Source of the DNA: CAZNPU01 sp964575335
GTDB lineage: Bacteria; Planctomycetota; Phycisphaerae; Phycisphaerales; SM1A02
Reading direction: 5' to 3'
Length of the DNA: 60,652 nt
Assembly (NCBI GenBank): GCA_964575335.1
Contig: CAZNPU010000020.1
Span: forward strand, 1 to 60,652
Shown here: piece by piece, positions 45,051-53,456 of the stretch
How the letters are laid out: each line of letters starts with the position of its first letter
Numbering within the stretch: position 1 is the stretch's first letter
Program-made: the position numbers and the translations under genes
The notes under the pieces: generated by a model
Database searches by the model: none
Told to the model about the DNA's origin: nothing
Seen by the model: the letters and a program-made list of their open reading frames with translations, nothing else

Positions 45051-45785
45051 ATGAAATCTGTTACCCGTTACCCCGCTGCTGCTGCTTCTGCAGTTCTGAC
45101 GCTGGCAATCACTGCTGCGGTCGGGGCGTCGCCCACCACCTACATCGAAACGTTTGATGACGGTATGAACCACAGTGGCTGGACTTGGGACCAGTCGCCT
45201 GCCTTTGGTTCGATCGAATTAAGCGGCGGCAATCCGGGCGGGTACTTCCAGTCGCATTTCGGGGCGCTGCCAACCCTTTTTACATCGCATGAGATGTTCA
45301 CCGGCAACTTCCGCGAGCGACGCATCGGCTCGATCGGCGGCGATCTTGCAGGCATCGAATATGCCTCTCCTTCCGGCAAGATCTCAATCGGGCTGATTCA
45401 TTTCAACGGCGATCCCGATAATCCGTTCAACCACACGCTCGCATCGTTCGTCACCGACATCGATGCGCCGGTGAATCCAGACTACGGCTGGGTGTCGTTC
45501 GATGTGGAGATTCCCTTTGATTCGCCGACGTTGCCCGAGGGATGGCGATTGACCGGTTTGCATCCGCTGATCCCGCCGTCGGTCGATTGGGCAACGCTCA
45601 TCCAGAATGTTGATCAGATCGCCATCGGCTGGGCGGATCCGCTGGAACCGCAGTTTCTCTTTGACGTGATTCGCGGCGCAGACAATCTGCGCATCACCTA
45701 CAACGTCCCCGCGCCCGGCGCTGCTGCAGTCCTGCTTGCCCTGGGCGGCCTGACGACCAGGCGGCGGCGAGGCGCATCTGCCTGA
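45051..45785 (+). CDS. Exported protein with VPAP-type PEP-CTERM-like sorting tail
   Basis: A 244-residue secreted protein. A signal peptide (about residues 1-26, AAASAVLTLAITAAVGA) precedes a beta-rich body with YIETFDDGMNHSGWTWDQ, typical of Planctomycete extracellular domains. The C-terminus VPAPGAAAVLLALGGLTTRR followed by arginines has the motif-helix-Arg cluster of PEP-CTERM-like sorting signals. AGGAGA lies about nine bases before the ATG. A strong terminator follows at 45924. Its sorting and attachment by an exosortase is an inference. Confidence 0.82.
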   Translation: MKSVTRYPAAAASAVLTLAITAAVGASPTTYIETFDDGMNHSGWTWDQSPAFGSIELSGGNPGGYFQSHFGALPTLFTSHEMFTGNFRERRIGSIGGDLAGIEYASPSGKISIGLIHFNGDPDNPFNHTLASFVTDIDAPVNPDYGWVSFDVEIPFDSPTLPEGWRLTGLHPLIPPSVDWATLIQNVDQIAIGWADPLEPQFLFDVIRGADNLRITYNVPAPGAAAVLLALGGLTTRRRRGASA

Positions 45786-45923
45786 GTGAATGCATAAGCG
45801 TCTGAGTGAGCCAGGAGGTATCGTCGATATGCTGCCTGCCTGCCCGCTCGCCGCACATCAGTAGCATCGCGCCGATTGCGCACCATGATGATGTGCGCGA
45901 AGGAAAAAACAGCAGCGATGCAC

Positions 45924-45970
45924 CGCACGCAGCACTTCATTTTCGAGAACGTGCTGCGTGCGTCGTTTTG
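45924..45970 (+). terminator. Intrinsic terminator after the PEP-CTERM-like gene
   Basis: A perfect 12-bp stem (CGCACGCAGCAC / GTGCTGCGTGCG) surrounds a 15-nt loop and is followed by TCGTTTTG. Confidence 0.65.
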
Positions 45971-46168
45971 CGCGAAACATCATTGCCTCTCTCATTCATG
46001 AGCAGCGCCCTTTTCCCAGAGCAGGAGCGTGCAGCAGCCTGTCAGGGGAGGGTTCGGGAATTGGCGCATGCGGCGAATTCGGCTGTCGCTGTGCCCGGGC
46101 GCAGCTTCTGCGCTTGTGCGCGCTCGGTGGCGCATTGTGCCGTTTGCGAAGTTCAATTTGAGATGAAA

Positions 46169-46335
46169 CGGATTTCCGAATGGTTCGTGCGGATGCCCGC
46201 ACGAGGCTTGCGGATATCCGCATGGATGTTACGGATGTCCGCACGAACCTTACGGATATCCGCACGAGTGTTGCGGGTATCCGCATGAGCCTTGCGGATA
46301 TCCCCACGGGTGCTACGGATATCCGCTCATACCGA
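46169..46335. repeat. 21-bp tandem repeat array, about 8 units
   Basis: Eight consecutive units with 21-bp spacing begin at 46169, 46190, 46211, 46232, 46253, 46274, 46295 and 46316; the first is diverged and the last partial. The consensus is CGGATATCCGCACGAG followed by five variable bases ending TTR. Each unit centres on the palindrome CGGATATCCG, so sites recur every two helical turns. The period divides by three, leaving frames open on both strands with seven-residue repeats (RISARxL-like), but no start or family supports coding. It lies in a 760-bp gap without a recognised gene. Confidence 0.85.
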
Positions 46336-46547
46336 TGTTGCGCGTGCCGCAAGGCGTGATGTGCGCCGTCAGGCCTGTGCATTCGTTGCTGCGCAGCACG
46401 CAAAGCACGGGCAACGGGCAGTTCATCAACAGATAAGCACTGTCTTCTGCGCAATTCGTGCGCTGCGCGGCGGCTGGCGGAAAGAAAAGTCGCCATCACG
46501 ATCGCCGCCCGGTTGCTGCACGGTATAGCAGCCTGTGAGGGCAAAGT

Positions 46548-47099
46548 TCAGGAATTGGCGTCTGCTCTCGGTTCGGTGACTGCTGCGCCCAGGCGCGGCT
46601 TGATGATGCCGATGAAGGCGATCGCCAACAGGACCGCCAGGGACACCGCGTAAGCGATGCCCATTTGATCCCACATTGCTGCCACTTCAGCGAGTCGTTC
46701 CGCGTCGCCTGCAGCTGCGTCTGCCGTGGCGTAGAACCGCAGCGCGGTGCTGCGGGCCCAGAGGTGCAGGGTGGGCACAGCGATCGCCAGCAGGGTGATC
46801 ATCACTCGAAACCAGCGCGTGGCGTGCAGTTCCTGTCGTCGCCGCCACCACATTGCGCTGCCTGCTGCGGTCAGCGTCACCAGTCCTGCGAAGACGGTCG
46901 GGAAGAAGATCGCCCGCATCAGTCCGATGAGCAGCGTCCAGCCTTCAGCAGAAGTCGGCCGAGGACCGAAGGCCCACATGGCGGTCAGCGATCCCAGGCC
47001 GCCCAGCAGGCCGATCAGGCCCAGAAACCGGAGTATCTGAAGCAGCCAGTCGAGGCTTGTCGGCCCAGCCGGCTCATTGATGGTCAATCGCATGTGCAT
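46548..47099 (-). CDS. Small integral membrane protein, 183 aa
   Basis: Four hydrophobic segments are visible near residues 18-45 (LLQILRFLGLIGLLGGLGSL), 62-84, 95-112 and 150-168, with short charged loops. The layout resembles small membrane proteins of unknown function next to housekeeping genes. It is divergent from gyrA. I do not recognise a family. The start (MHMRLTINEP) is tentative; a second ATG lies two codons further on. Confidence 0.65.
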   Translation of the reverse strand: MHMRLTINEPAGPTSLDWLLQILRFLGLIGLLGGLGSLTAMWAFGPRPTSAEGWTLLIGLMRAIFFPTVFAGLVTLTAAGSAMWWRRRQELHATRWFRVMITLLAIAVPTLHLWARSTALRFYATADAAAGDAERLAEVAAMWDQMGIAYAVSLAVLLAIAFIGIIKPRLGAAVTEPRADANS

Positions 47100-47392
47100 G
47101 GCGGGTGAGTGTATGCGTTGATGAGCATGCTGGAGAAGCAGTGGTGGGCGCAGGGGAGAAAGAAGACAGAAACCCGCCGGCTGCGTCGGATGACGGGGGC
47201 TGGACAGCGGATCGGGGCGCTTCGCAGCAGGCGTTTTTTGGCGATTTTCGTCGGAGCGTTGTCGGCTGCTTTTTGAGGCCTAGCAGAGGCCTGAAGCAGC
47301 CTCGTCGCCTACAATATTTGTCTTGAAATGTACCCCCGGCCCCGCTGTGAAAAGCCCTTCCAGCCGGCCCAAGGAAGTCGCCAACAACCACT

Positions 47393-50026
47393 ATGTCGGA
47401 TACGTCCATCACTCCCGTGAACCCCGCACCAGGTGGCGGTGAGATCGTTGACCTGCAAATCGATCGTGAATTGCACGACAGCTATCTCACGTACGCAATG
47501 TCCACGATCATGGACCGCGCGCTGCCGGATGTTCGTGACGGCCTGAAGCCCTCGCAACGCCGCATCCTTGTGGCGATGAACGACCTGAACCTGGCGCCCG
47601 GCCGCAAGCACATCAAATGCGCCAAGATCGCAGGCGACACCTCGGGCAACTACCACCCCCACGGCGAGTCGGTCATCTATCCGACGCTGGTCAACATGGG
47701 CCAGGATTGGAAGATGCGCGTGCTGCTGGTGGACAAGCAGGGCAACTTCGGTTCGATCGACGGCGATCCGCCGGCGGCGATGCGTTACACCGAAGCACGC
47801 ATGACCCACGCCACCGTGGCGCTGCTGCAGGACCTCAAGCTCGACACCGTTGACTTCAGGCCCAACTACGACGACCGGCTTCTTGAGCCGACGGTGCTTC
47901 CGGGCAAGTTCCCCAACCTGCTGATCAACGGCTCCAGCGGCATCGCGGTGGGCATGGCGTGCAGCATTCCGCCGCACAATCCCACGGAAGTGTGCGACGC
48001 CATCGTTGCGGTTATCGATGATCCGGACATCTCGCTGGAGAAGCTGCTGGAGATCATTCCAGGCCCGGACTTCCCCACCGGCGGCATCATCATGGGCCGG
48101 CGCGGCATTGTCGACGCCTATGCCACCGGGCGCGGCCGCATCACCGTGCGCGGCAAGGTGCACGTTGAGGAATCGGGCAACCGCTCGCAGATCGTCATTG
48201 ACGAAATTCCCTATCAGGTTGTCCAGAACAACCTGATTGAGAAGATCGTTGACGCTGCCAAGGAAGGCCGCATCCCCGACATCAGCGACGTCAAGAACTT
48301 CTCCGGCAAGACGCACCGCACGCGCATCGTGGTGTATCTGAAGCGCGGCGCCGATCCGCACGTTGTCGAAAAGCAGCTGTACGAATACACGCCGCTGCAG
48401 TCGACGTTCTCGATCATCAACATCGCGCTGGTGAACAACCGGCCGAAGACGCTCAGCCTCAAGCAGATGATCGAGTGCTACATTGAGCATCGCAAGGATG
48501 TGATCCGCCGGCGCACCGAGCACCTGTTGCGCGAAGCCAAGAAGCAGGCTCACAAATTGGAGGGCCTGATCTATGCGGTGTGCGACATCGATGAGGTCAT
48601 CGCGCTGATCCGCAGCAGCGCAACGCGCGAAGAAGCGATTGAAAAACTCATGCAGCGGCGGTTCCGCATTCCCGCGGATCACCCGTACGCGCCGCAGATT
48701 CCCAAGCGATTGCTGCAGCTGGCGGGCAGCGAAGCGGGCGTTGCGCTGACCCGCGTGCAGGCGGAAGCGATCGGCGGATTGCGGCTGATTCAACTCGTCG
48801 GCCTTGAGATCGAAAAGCTCGTCAGCGACTACGCCAATCTAGTTGACGAGATCGAAGGCTACGAGCGCATTCTCGCCGATGAGCGACTGGTGCTGGACAT
48901 CATTCGCGAAGACGCCATCGAGATGCGCGAGAAGTTCGGCTCGCCGCGGCTGACCACCATCGAGGAAGTGGAAACCGAGGATTTCGATGTCGGTGACCTG
49001 ATTGCCGAGCACACCGTGGCGGTGACGATTTCCCATCAGGGATACGCCAAGCGGTCGCCGATCGAGCTGTATCGCGAGCAGGGCCGCGGCGGGCGGGGCA
49101 TCAAAGGCTCAGATACGAAGGACGACGACTTCATCGAGCATCTGTTCGTCGCCTCGACGCACGACGATCTGCTGTGCTTCACGAACACCGGTCGCGTGTT
49201 CAAGATGAAGGTCTATCAGATTCCCGAGATGTCCCGCATCGCAAAAGGCCGGGCGATCGTGAACCTGATCGAATTGCGCGAAGGCGAGCGCGTGGTGGCG
49301 TTCCTGAACATTCAGGATTTCGAGCGCAGCGAGGATTACCTGTTCTTCGCCACCTCTCAGGGCCGCGTGAAGCGCACCGCGCTGAAGGACTATCGCAATG
49401 TGCACCGCGCGGGCATCATCGCCATCAACCTCAACGAAGGCGACACGCTCATCGACGTGGTGCACACCACCGGCAGCAATCACGTTCTTCTGGCGACAGC
49501 GTCGGGCATGTCGATTCGCTTTGACGAAAACGACGTGCGCGTGATGGGACGCAATGCTGCGGGCGTGAAGGGAATCGACCTGAAGGAAGGCGATGAAGTG
49601 GTCGGCCTGATCTGCGTTGACGATGATGCAGACCTGCTGACCGTGACCGAAAACGGTTACGGCAAGCGCACGCCGCTGCTGGAGTATCTCGTGCAGAGCG
49701 AGGACGGCAGCACACGGGCGCAAAGCCGCGGCGGCAAGGGACGCATCGACATCCAGACCACCGAGCGCAACGGCCAGGTTGTTGCCATTCGTTGCGTGCG
49801 CGAAGGCGACAGCCTTATGTTCATCAGCGAAAGCGGCATGCTGGTGCGCGTGCCAGCCCGTGAAATTCGCCGGATCGGCCGCAATACGCAAGGCGTGCGG
49901 CTGGTGAACTTGAAAGACGGCGACAAGCTGATGGCAGCAGCGCGCATTGCCGAGTCTGAAGGCGATGATGAGGCTGGCAACAACAGCGCGAATGCGCCGA
50001 AACCCGCTGCGCCTGAAAACGCCTGA
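47393..50026 (+). CDS. gyrA: DNA gyrase subunit A
   Basis: An 877-residue GyrA. The breakage-reunion domain shows DSYLTYAMSTIMDRALPDVR, the quinolone-region segment YHPHGESVIYPTLVNMGQDW and the catalytic Tyr in MRYTEARMT (near residue 130). The C-terminal pinwheel domain begins after the GyrA-box variant QGRGGRGIKG, and blades recur (FNLNEGDTLIDV-like, GVKGIDLKEGDEVVG, GVRLVNLKDGDKLM). GyrA and GyrB together introduce negative supercoils; gyrB is not in the window. A TACAAT at 47310 may be the -10 element of its promoter. The four-residue shape of the box fits gyrase rather than topoisomerase IV. Confidence 0.95.
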   Translation: MSDTSITPVNPAPGGGEIVDLQIDRELHDSYLTYAMSTIMDRALPDVRDGLKPSQRRILVAMNDLNLAPGRKHIKCAKIAGDTSGNYHPHGESVIYPTLVNMGQDWKMRVLLVDKQGNFGSIDGDPPAAMRYTEARMTHATVALLQDLKLDTVDFRPNYDDRLLEPTVLPGKFPNLLINGSSGIAVGMACSIPPHNPTEVCDAIVAVIDDPDISLEKLLEIIPGPDFPTGGIIMGRRGIVDAYATGRGRITVRGKVHVEESGNRSQIVIDEIPYQVVQNNLIEKIVDAAKEGRIPDISDVKNFSGKTHRTRIVVYLKRGADPHVVEKQLYEYTPLQSTFSIINIALVNNRPKTLSLKQMIECYIEHRKDVIRRRTEHLLREAKKQAHKLEGLIYAVCDIDEVIALIRSSATREEAIEKLMQRRFRIPADHPYAPQIPKRLLQLAGSEAGVALTRVQAEAIGGLRLIQLVGLEIEKLVSDYANLVDEIEGYERILADERLVLDIIREDAIEMREKFGSPRLTTIEEVETEDFDVGDLIAEHTVAVTISHQGYAKRSPIELYREQGRGGRGIKGSDTKDDDFIEHLFVASTHDDLLCFTNTGRVFKMKVYQIPEMSRIAKGRAIVNLIELREGERVVAFLNIQDFERSEDYLFFATSQGRVKRTALKDYRNVHRAGIIAINLNEGDTLIDVVHTTGSNHVLLATASGMSIRFDENDVRVMGRNAAGVKGIDLKEGDEVVGLICVDDDADLLTVTENGYGKRTPLLEYLVQSEDGSTRAQSRGGKGRIDIQTTERNGQVVAIRCVREGDSLMFISESGMLVRVPAREIRRIGRNTQGVRLVNLKDGDKLMAAARIAESEGDDEAGNNSANAPKPAAPENA

Positions 50027-50161
50027 TCGGGATGCTGTTCTGACTGGTTACTGCAAGCGGACGATGACGATTTGCTCGTGACGCCCGCGCCGGTTTCTGG
50101 TACGCTGGTTGCGAAGGACGTGGCGCCGCAGTTGCGATCATGACCGCCACCATGTGTACCG

Positions 50162-50512
50162 ATGGCTCTGAACGACTGGTCAGATTCGATCGTAATCGCG
50201 GAGTTGGGCGATGAGCCGGCATTCTCCGAGGATATGGATGCGCTGATCCGCCGCATCACCAACTCGCATGCCCAGGGCAACGCCGACGTTCCGGATGTCA
50301 TCCTGAACATGCAGGGCGTGACTTATCTGAATTCGTCCAACCTCGCGCAGCTTCTCAAGCTGCGCAAGCAGCTCAACGCCTGCCAGCGACGGCTGCGCAT
50401 CTGTGCTGTCAACGACAGCGTCTGGTCGGTGATGCTCACCACCGGCCTGGATGGCGTATTCAACTTCACCGAGGACGTCAGCACCTCGCTTGCCTCGCTC
50501 CAGATTCAATAA
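50162..50512 (+). CDS. STAS-domain protein (anti-sigma factor antagonist-like)
   Basis: A 116-residue single STAS domain. The core DVILNMQGVTYLNSSNLAQL contains the LNSSNL loop whose serine is the usual phosphorylation site in SpoIIAA-type antagonists; LRICAVNDSVWSVMLTTGLD completes the fold. It probably takes part in partner-switching control of a sigma factor or other output. No anti-sigma kinase or phosphatase is adjacent. It follows gyrA by 135 bp on the same strand. Confidence 0.87.
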   Translation: MALNDWSDSIVIAELGDEPAFSEDMDALIRRITNSHAQGNADVPDVILNMQGVTYLNSSNLAQLLKLRKQLNACQRRLRICAVNDSVWSVMLTTGLDGVFNFTEDVSTSLASLQIQ

Positions 50513-50634
50513 AGCATCAGAAATTGAACAGCTCGGGAAACATCTGCAATCTGTGCCTGCACCAGTGCATGTGCCTGATGTCCAATCCCCGGATGCCTGA
50601 TACGTTCGTTGACTTGTGATTCACCTGACTGGCT

Positions 50635-51087
50635 ATGCTTCGGCTTCGTCGCAACGATCATGATCTGCGGGTAGAGATGACGCCGCTGATGGACGTCATT
50701 TTTCTGCTGTTGACGTTTTTTATTTACGTCACGGTGCTGATGACGCCGCCGATGCTTTTGCCTGCCTCGATGCCGCAGTTTATTTCGGGCGAGCCGGCAA
50801 AACCCGCGCCGGCGGTGACGGTGAGCATTGACGCCGCAGGCAATCTGTATTGCGATCGGGAGCCGATCGAATTGGACGCGGTGGCTGATCGCCTGCAGCA
50901 GATCAAGGCCGAGCGACCGGAAACGGTAATCTACATTGCAGCGGAGGCGGAAGGTGACGCCGATCGCTTGCCGATTTTTTTGGCTCTTTACGATCGCCTG
51001 GCGTTTGCGGGGCTGGAGATCAAGCTGGTCGGCGCGCCGCCGGAACAGACCACCAGCGATCGCAGCGTGCAGGGCGATTTCGAGTGA
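50635..51087 (+). CDS. ExbD/TolR-type biopolymer transport protein
   Basis: A 150-residue protein with the ExbD signature: a short basic start, then EMTPLMDVIFLLLTFFIYVT with the conserved membrane Asp (in LMDVIF), a periplasmic Pro-rich linker and a small alpha/beta domain (VTVSIDAAGNLYCDREPIEL, then TVIYIAAEAEGDADRLP). It uses proton motive force with an ExbB/TolQ partner to power outer-membrane events. No exbB gene is adjacent. The TonB-like gene follows after 64 bp. Confidence 0.9.
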   Translation: MLRLRRNDHDLRVEMTPLMDVIFLLLTFFIYVTVLMTPPMLLPASMPQFISGEPAKPAPAVTVSIDAAGNLYCDREPIELDAVADRLQQIKAERPETVIYIAAEAEGDADRLPIFLALYDRLAFAGLEIKLVGAPPEQTTSDRSVQGDFE

Positions 51088-51151
51088 TCTCGGGTCTGCT
51101 GTGACAAGGCATCGGAACTGACCGCAGGCAGCAGCGTCATACAATCTGCGT

Positions 51152-52414
51152 ATGTTTGGGCGTCGCGCCAATTTGCCGCTGCTGGCGGCGTTTGCAGTGT
51201 CAGCGCTGTTGCATCTGACGCTGCTTGTCCCAGCGATGGTGCGGATGATGTCGGTGCCGCATGATGCGCCGGCGCAATTGGCGCGTCTGGAGGCGCACAA
51301 CCTGTTGCCTCCCGTGGAAAAGCCGCGTGAAGAAGACGAAGACGAGGTCGATCTGGGGATTGATGCGCTTACGCCGTCATCGTTGACATGGATTGGTTAC
51401 GAGCAGTACCAGATGCATCTGGCGCAGCTTGCGGAGGTGGAGCAGGCAGCGTTTACAAATGATCCGATCGCTGCATCGCCGCCTCCGGTGTCTGCTGCGT
51501 CCGCTGCGCCGGCTGATGAGTTGCAGGAACCTGTGCCGCAGTCGCCGCAGCCGATCACCGAATCGATGCCCGACACATCGCTGGCAGCCCAGGCAGATCA
51601 ACATCATGATGCTGAACCTGCATCATCATCGCCGCCGCCATCGCCGTCACAGGAAACAGGCGGTCGCGAGCTGATCGCGCTGGGTTCGTGGCTCGAGTCG
51701 ATCGGCATCGAACCGCAGATCGAGTCCTCGCCCGCGCCGCTGCAGCCGCCGCCCCGCCGCCGTGCACCGGAACCCCCGGAATCCCCGAAGTTTTCAGAAT
51801 CCCCGGAATCCGAACCCGAAATGGCGACCGACATTTCGCCTGAGCAGGCAATAGAACGTCTGCTCAAGGCCATCACCACCGCCACTACTGCTGCTGCATC
51901 AGAGCAATCGCGCGATGATGATGATTCAGCCGATTCAGCAACGCCGGCTTCGACACCTCCAACAACTTCAGCAACTCCTCCAGTGCCCGAATCGTCTCAG
52001 CCTGAACAGCCGGTTGCGCGCCAGCCGACATCCGGCACGGATGTCGCTGCTGACCAGAGCGACCGCGATTCAGATCCAAGCTCAACGGTGGATGTGCCGC
52101 GCGAACAGTGGCAGCTCGGTCGTCCGCTGGCGGCTCATGGGTTGGAACTCAAGACGGTCCGGCCGCAGTTCACGATGCTGACGCTCCTCACCGCCTCGCC
52201 GGGCAATCCGGTTTGTGAAATCCACATCGATCGTCACGGCATTCCGAAACTGGTGAAGCTGCTGCGCGGTTCAGGCGATCGGCGTGTGGATGATGCCATG
52301 ATCGCAAGCCTGTACCGCTGGCGAGCTGCTGGCAAGCGCCTTGAAGCGCTGCGCGAGGATGAGACGGTTGTTGTGCGAATGAAGCTGATCCTCAACCCGC
52401 GCGTGCGCGACTGA
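51152..52414 (+). CDS. TonB-like energy transducer
   Basis: A 420-residue protein. One N-terminal membrane helix (LPLLAAFAVSALLHLTLLVP) is followed by a long Pro/Glu/Ser/Thr-rich linker (about 60-310) and a C-terminal TonB-like domain (GNPVCEIHIDRHGIPKLVKL ... RVDDAMIASLYRWRAAGKR). The linker would span the periplasm. The linker DNA is highly repetitive (GATGATG-, CCGCC- and CAACT-type runs). The start lacks a Shine-Dalgarno sequence; TACAAT six bases upstream and CTGACC at -35 suggest a leaderless mRNA. With exbD it should energise outer-membrane uptake. Confidence 0.88.
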   Translation: MFGRRANLPLLAAFAVSALLHLTLLVPAMVRMMSVPHDAPAQLARLEAHNLLPPVEKPREEDEDEVDLGIDALTPSSLTWIGYEQYQMHLAQLAEVEQAAFTNDPIAASPPPVSAASAAPADELQEPVPQSPQPITESMPDTSLAAQADQHHDAEPASSSPPPSPSQETGGRELIALGSWLESIGIEPQIESSPAPLQPPPRRRAPEPPESPKFSESPESEPEMATDISPEQAIERLLKAITTATTAAASEQSRDDDDSADSATPASTPPTTSATPPVPESSQPEQPVARQPTSGTDVAADQSDRDSDPSSTVDVPREQWQLGRPLAAHGLELKTVRPQFTMLTLLTASPGNPVCEIHIDRHGIPKLVKLLRGSGDRRVDDAMIASLYRWRAAGKRLEALREDETVVVRMKLILNPRVRD

Positions 52415-52488
52415 TGTGAGCTGCGTTTTTCCCCCCGGGATGGGAAACGACGATCATCGTTTTGTTGCCGTCATAGCGTCATGACGAA

Positions 52489-53331
52489 TCATTGCGTATC
52501 GGGATTTTCTTCCTGATCCGTCATGTGTTTGACGACTTTCTTGTCAGCCCGCAGCCGTTCCTTCCATGTTTGCAATCGCGGGTAGTCGGTCAGCGCGTAG
52601 GTGAGCGGCGTCACCGTAACGTGACGTTCCAGGAGCGATTCCACATCCGATTCCGGCGCGGTGTGGGCGAATTCCATTCCGTTGCTGGATGACCAGTAAT
52701 AAACCTGCCCCAGCGGGCTGACGCGCCGATCAAACTTGTCGTTGCCCGGCGCTGTATTCATTTCCACCACACGCACGTCGGGCATGGGCGCGTCATCGCT
52801 TTCGGTGCGGGGAATATTGACGTTCAGCACCGAGTGTCTGTCGAGCGGATGCTGCAGAATGCGATCGATAACCTGCCGCGCAATCCAGGCGGCCCGGCCG
52901 TAGCGCACCTTGCCGCGCGCGCCCAGGTGCAGGCTGACTGCGATCGCCGGCACGCCGAGGAATGCCGACTCCACCGCTGCCGCCACGGTGCCTGAGTAGA
53001 TGATGTTGATGCCTACGTTTGCGCCGCTGTTCATCCCGCTGATGGTTAGGTCGGGAAGCGATCCCTCGCCGAATTTTTCCTGCCAGATGGCTCGCAGCGC
53101 CAGCTTCACGCAGTCGGCCGGCTGACCCGCGACCGCGATGCCGGTCATGCGGTCATTGACGACGACGGTTTCGCACATCAGCGGCTGGTTATAGGTGATG
53201 CCGTGGCTGCTGGCTGATTGCACATCGCGCGGCGCAATGGTCAGAATTTCCCCCAACCCCTGCAGGGCGTCGTACAAAGCAGCAATGCCAGGTGCGTGGA
53301 TTCCATCGTCGTTGGTAAGCAAAATGCGCAT
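52489..53331 (-). CDS. surE: 5'/3'-nucleotidase SurE
   Basis: A 280-residue SurE. The metal-binding TNDDGIHAPGI start, PRDVQSASSHGIT and ISGMNSGANVGINIIYSGTV match the family, which removes phosphate from nucleoside monophosphates. The N-terminal Met begins right after a pyrimidine-rich leader with no Shine-Dalgarno sequence. The C-terminal 60 residues are longer than in E. coli SurE (253 aa). A likely bidirectional hairpin (52447-52465 region) separates it from the convergent TonB-like gene. Confidence 0.94.
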   Translation of the reverse strand: MRILLTNDDGIHAPGIAALYDALQGLGEILTIAPRDVQSASSHGITYNQPLMCETVVVNDRMTGIAVAGQPADCVKLALRAIWQEKFGEGSLPDLTISGMNSGANVGINIIYSGTVAAAVESAFLGVPAIAVSLHLGARGKVRYGRAAWIARQVIDRILQHPLDRHSVLNVNIPRTESDDAPMPDVRVVEMNTAPGNDKFDRRVSPLGQVYYWSSSNGMEFAHTAPESDVESLLERHVTVTPLTYALTDYPRLQTWKERLRADKKVVKHMTDQEENPDTQ

Positions 53332-53385
53332 GTGAGAAAAAAAGCAGAAAGGCGAAAGAGAAAAGAAAGATCAGAAATTAAAACG
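53332..53385 (-). promoter_or_regulatory. Pyrimidine-rich leader of surE
   Basis: The minus strand immediately before the surE ATG is an almost pure C/T run with TTTCTGC and CTTTCG units and no purine-rich ribosome binding site. Similar leaders precede the genes at 5656 and 55952. It may help recruit ribosomal protein S1; that is inference. Confidence 0.4.
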
Positions 53386-53456
53386 GCGTAAAAACCGGGG
53401 AAATAAGAAGTTTAGCCGCCATGCTCATGCAGCGGCGGCGCATGCAGCAGAAAAGC

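Noticed and set aside
45806..46544. Open frames on both strands through the 21-bp repeat
   Set aside because: They are held open by a repeat period divisible by three; no supported start, ribosome binding site or family similarity exists on either strand.
47100..47392. Possible small gene upstream of gyrA
   Set aside because: Only short frames occur and none has a family match; the region is better explained as the gyrA promoter and leader.
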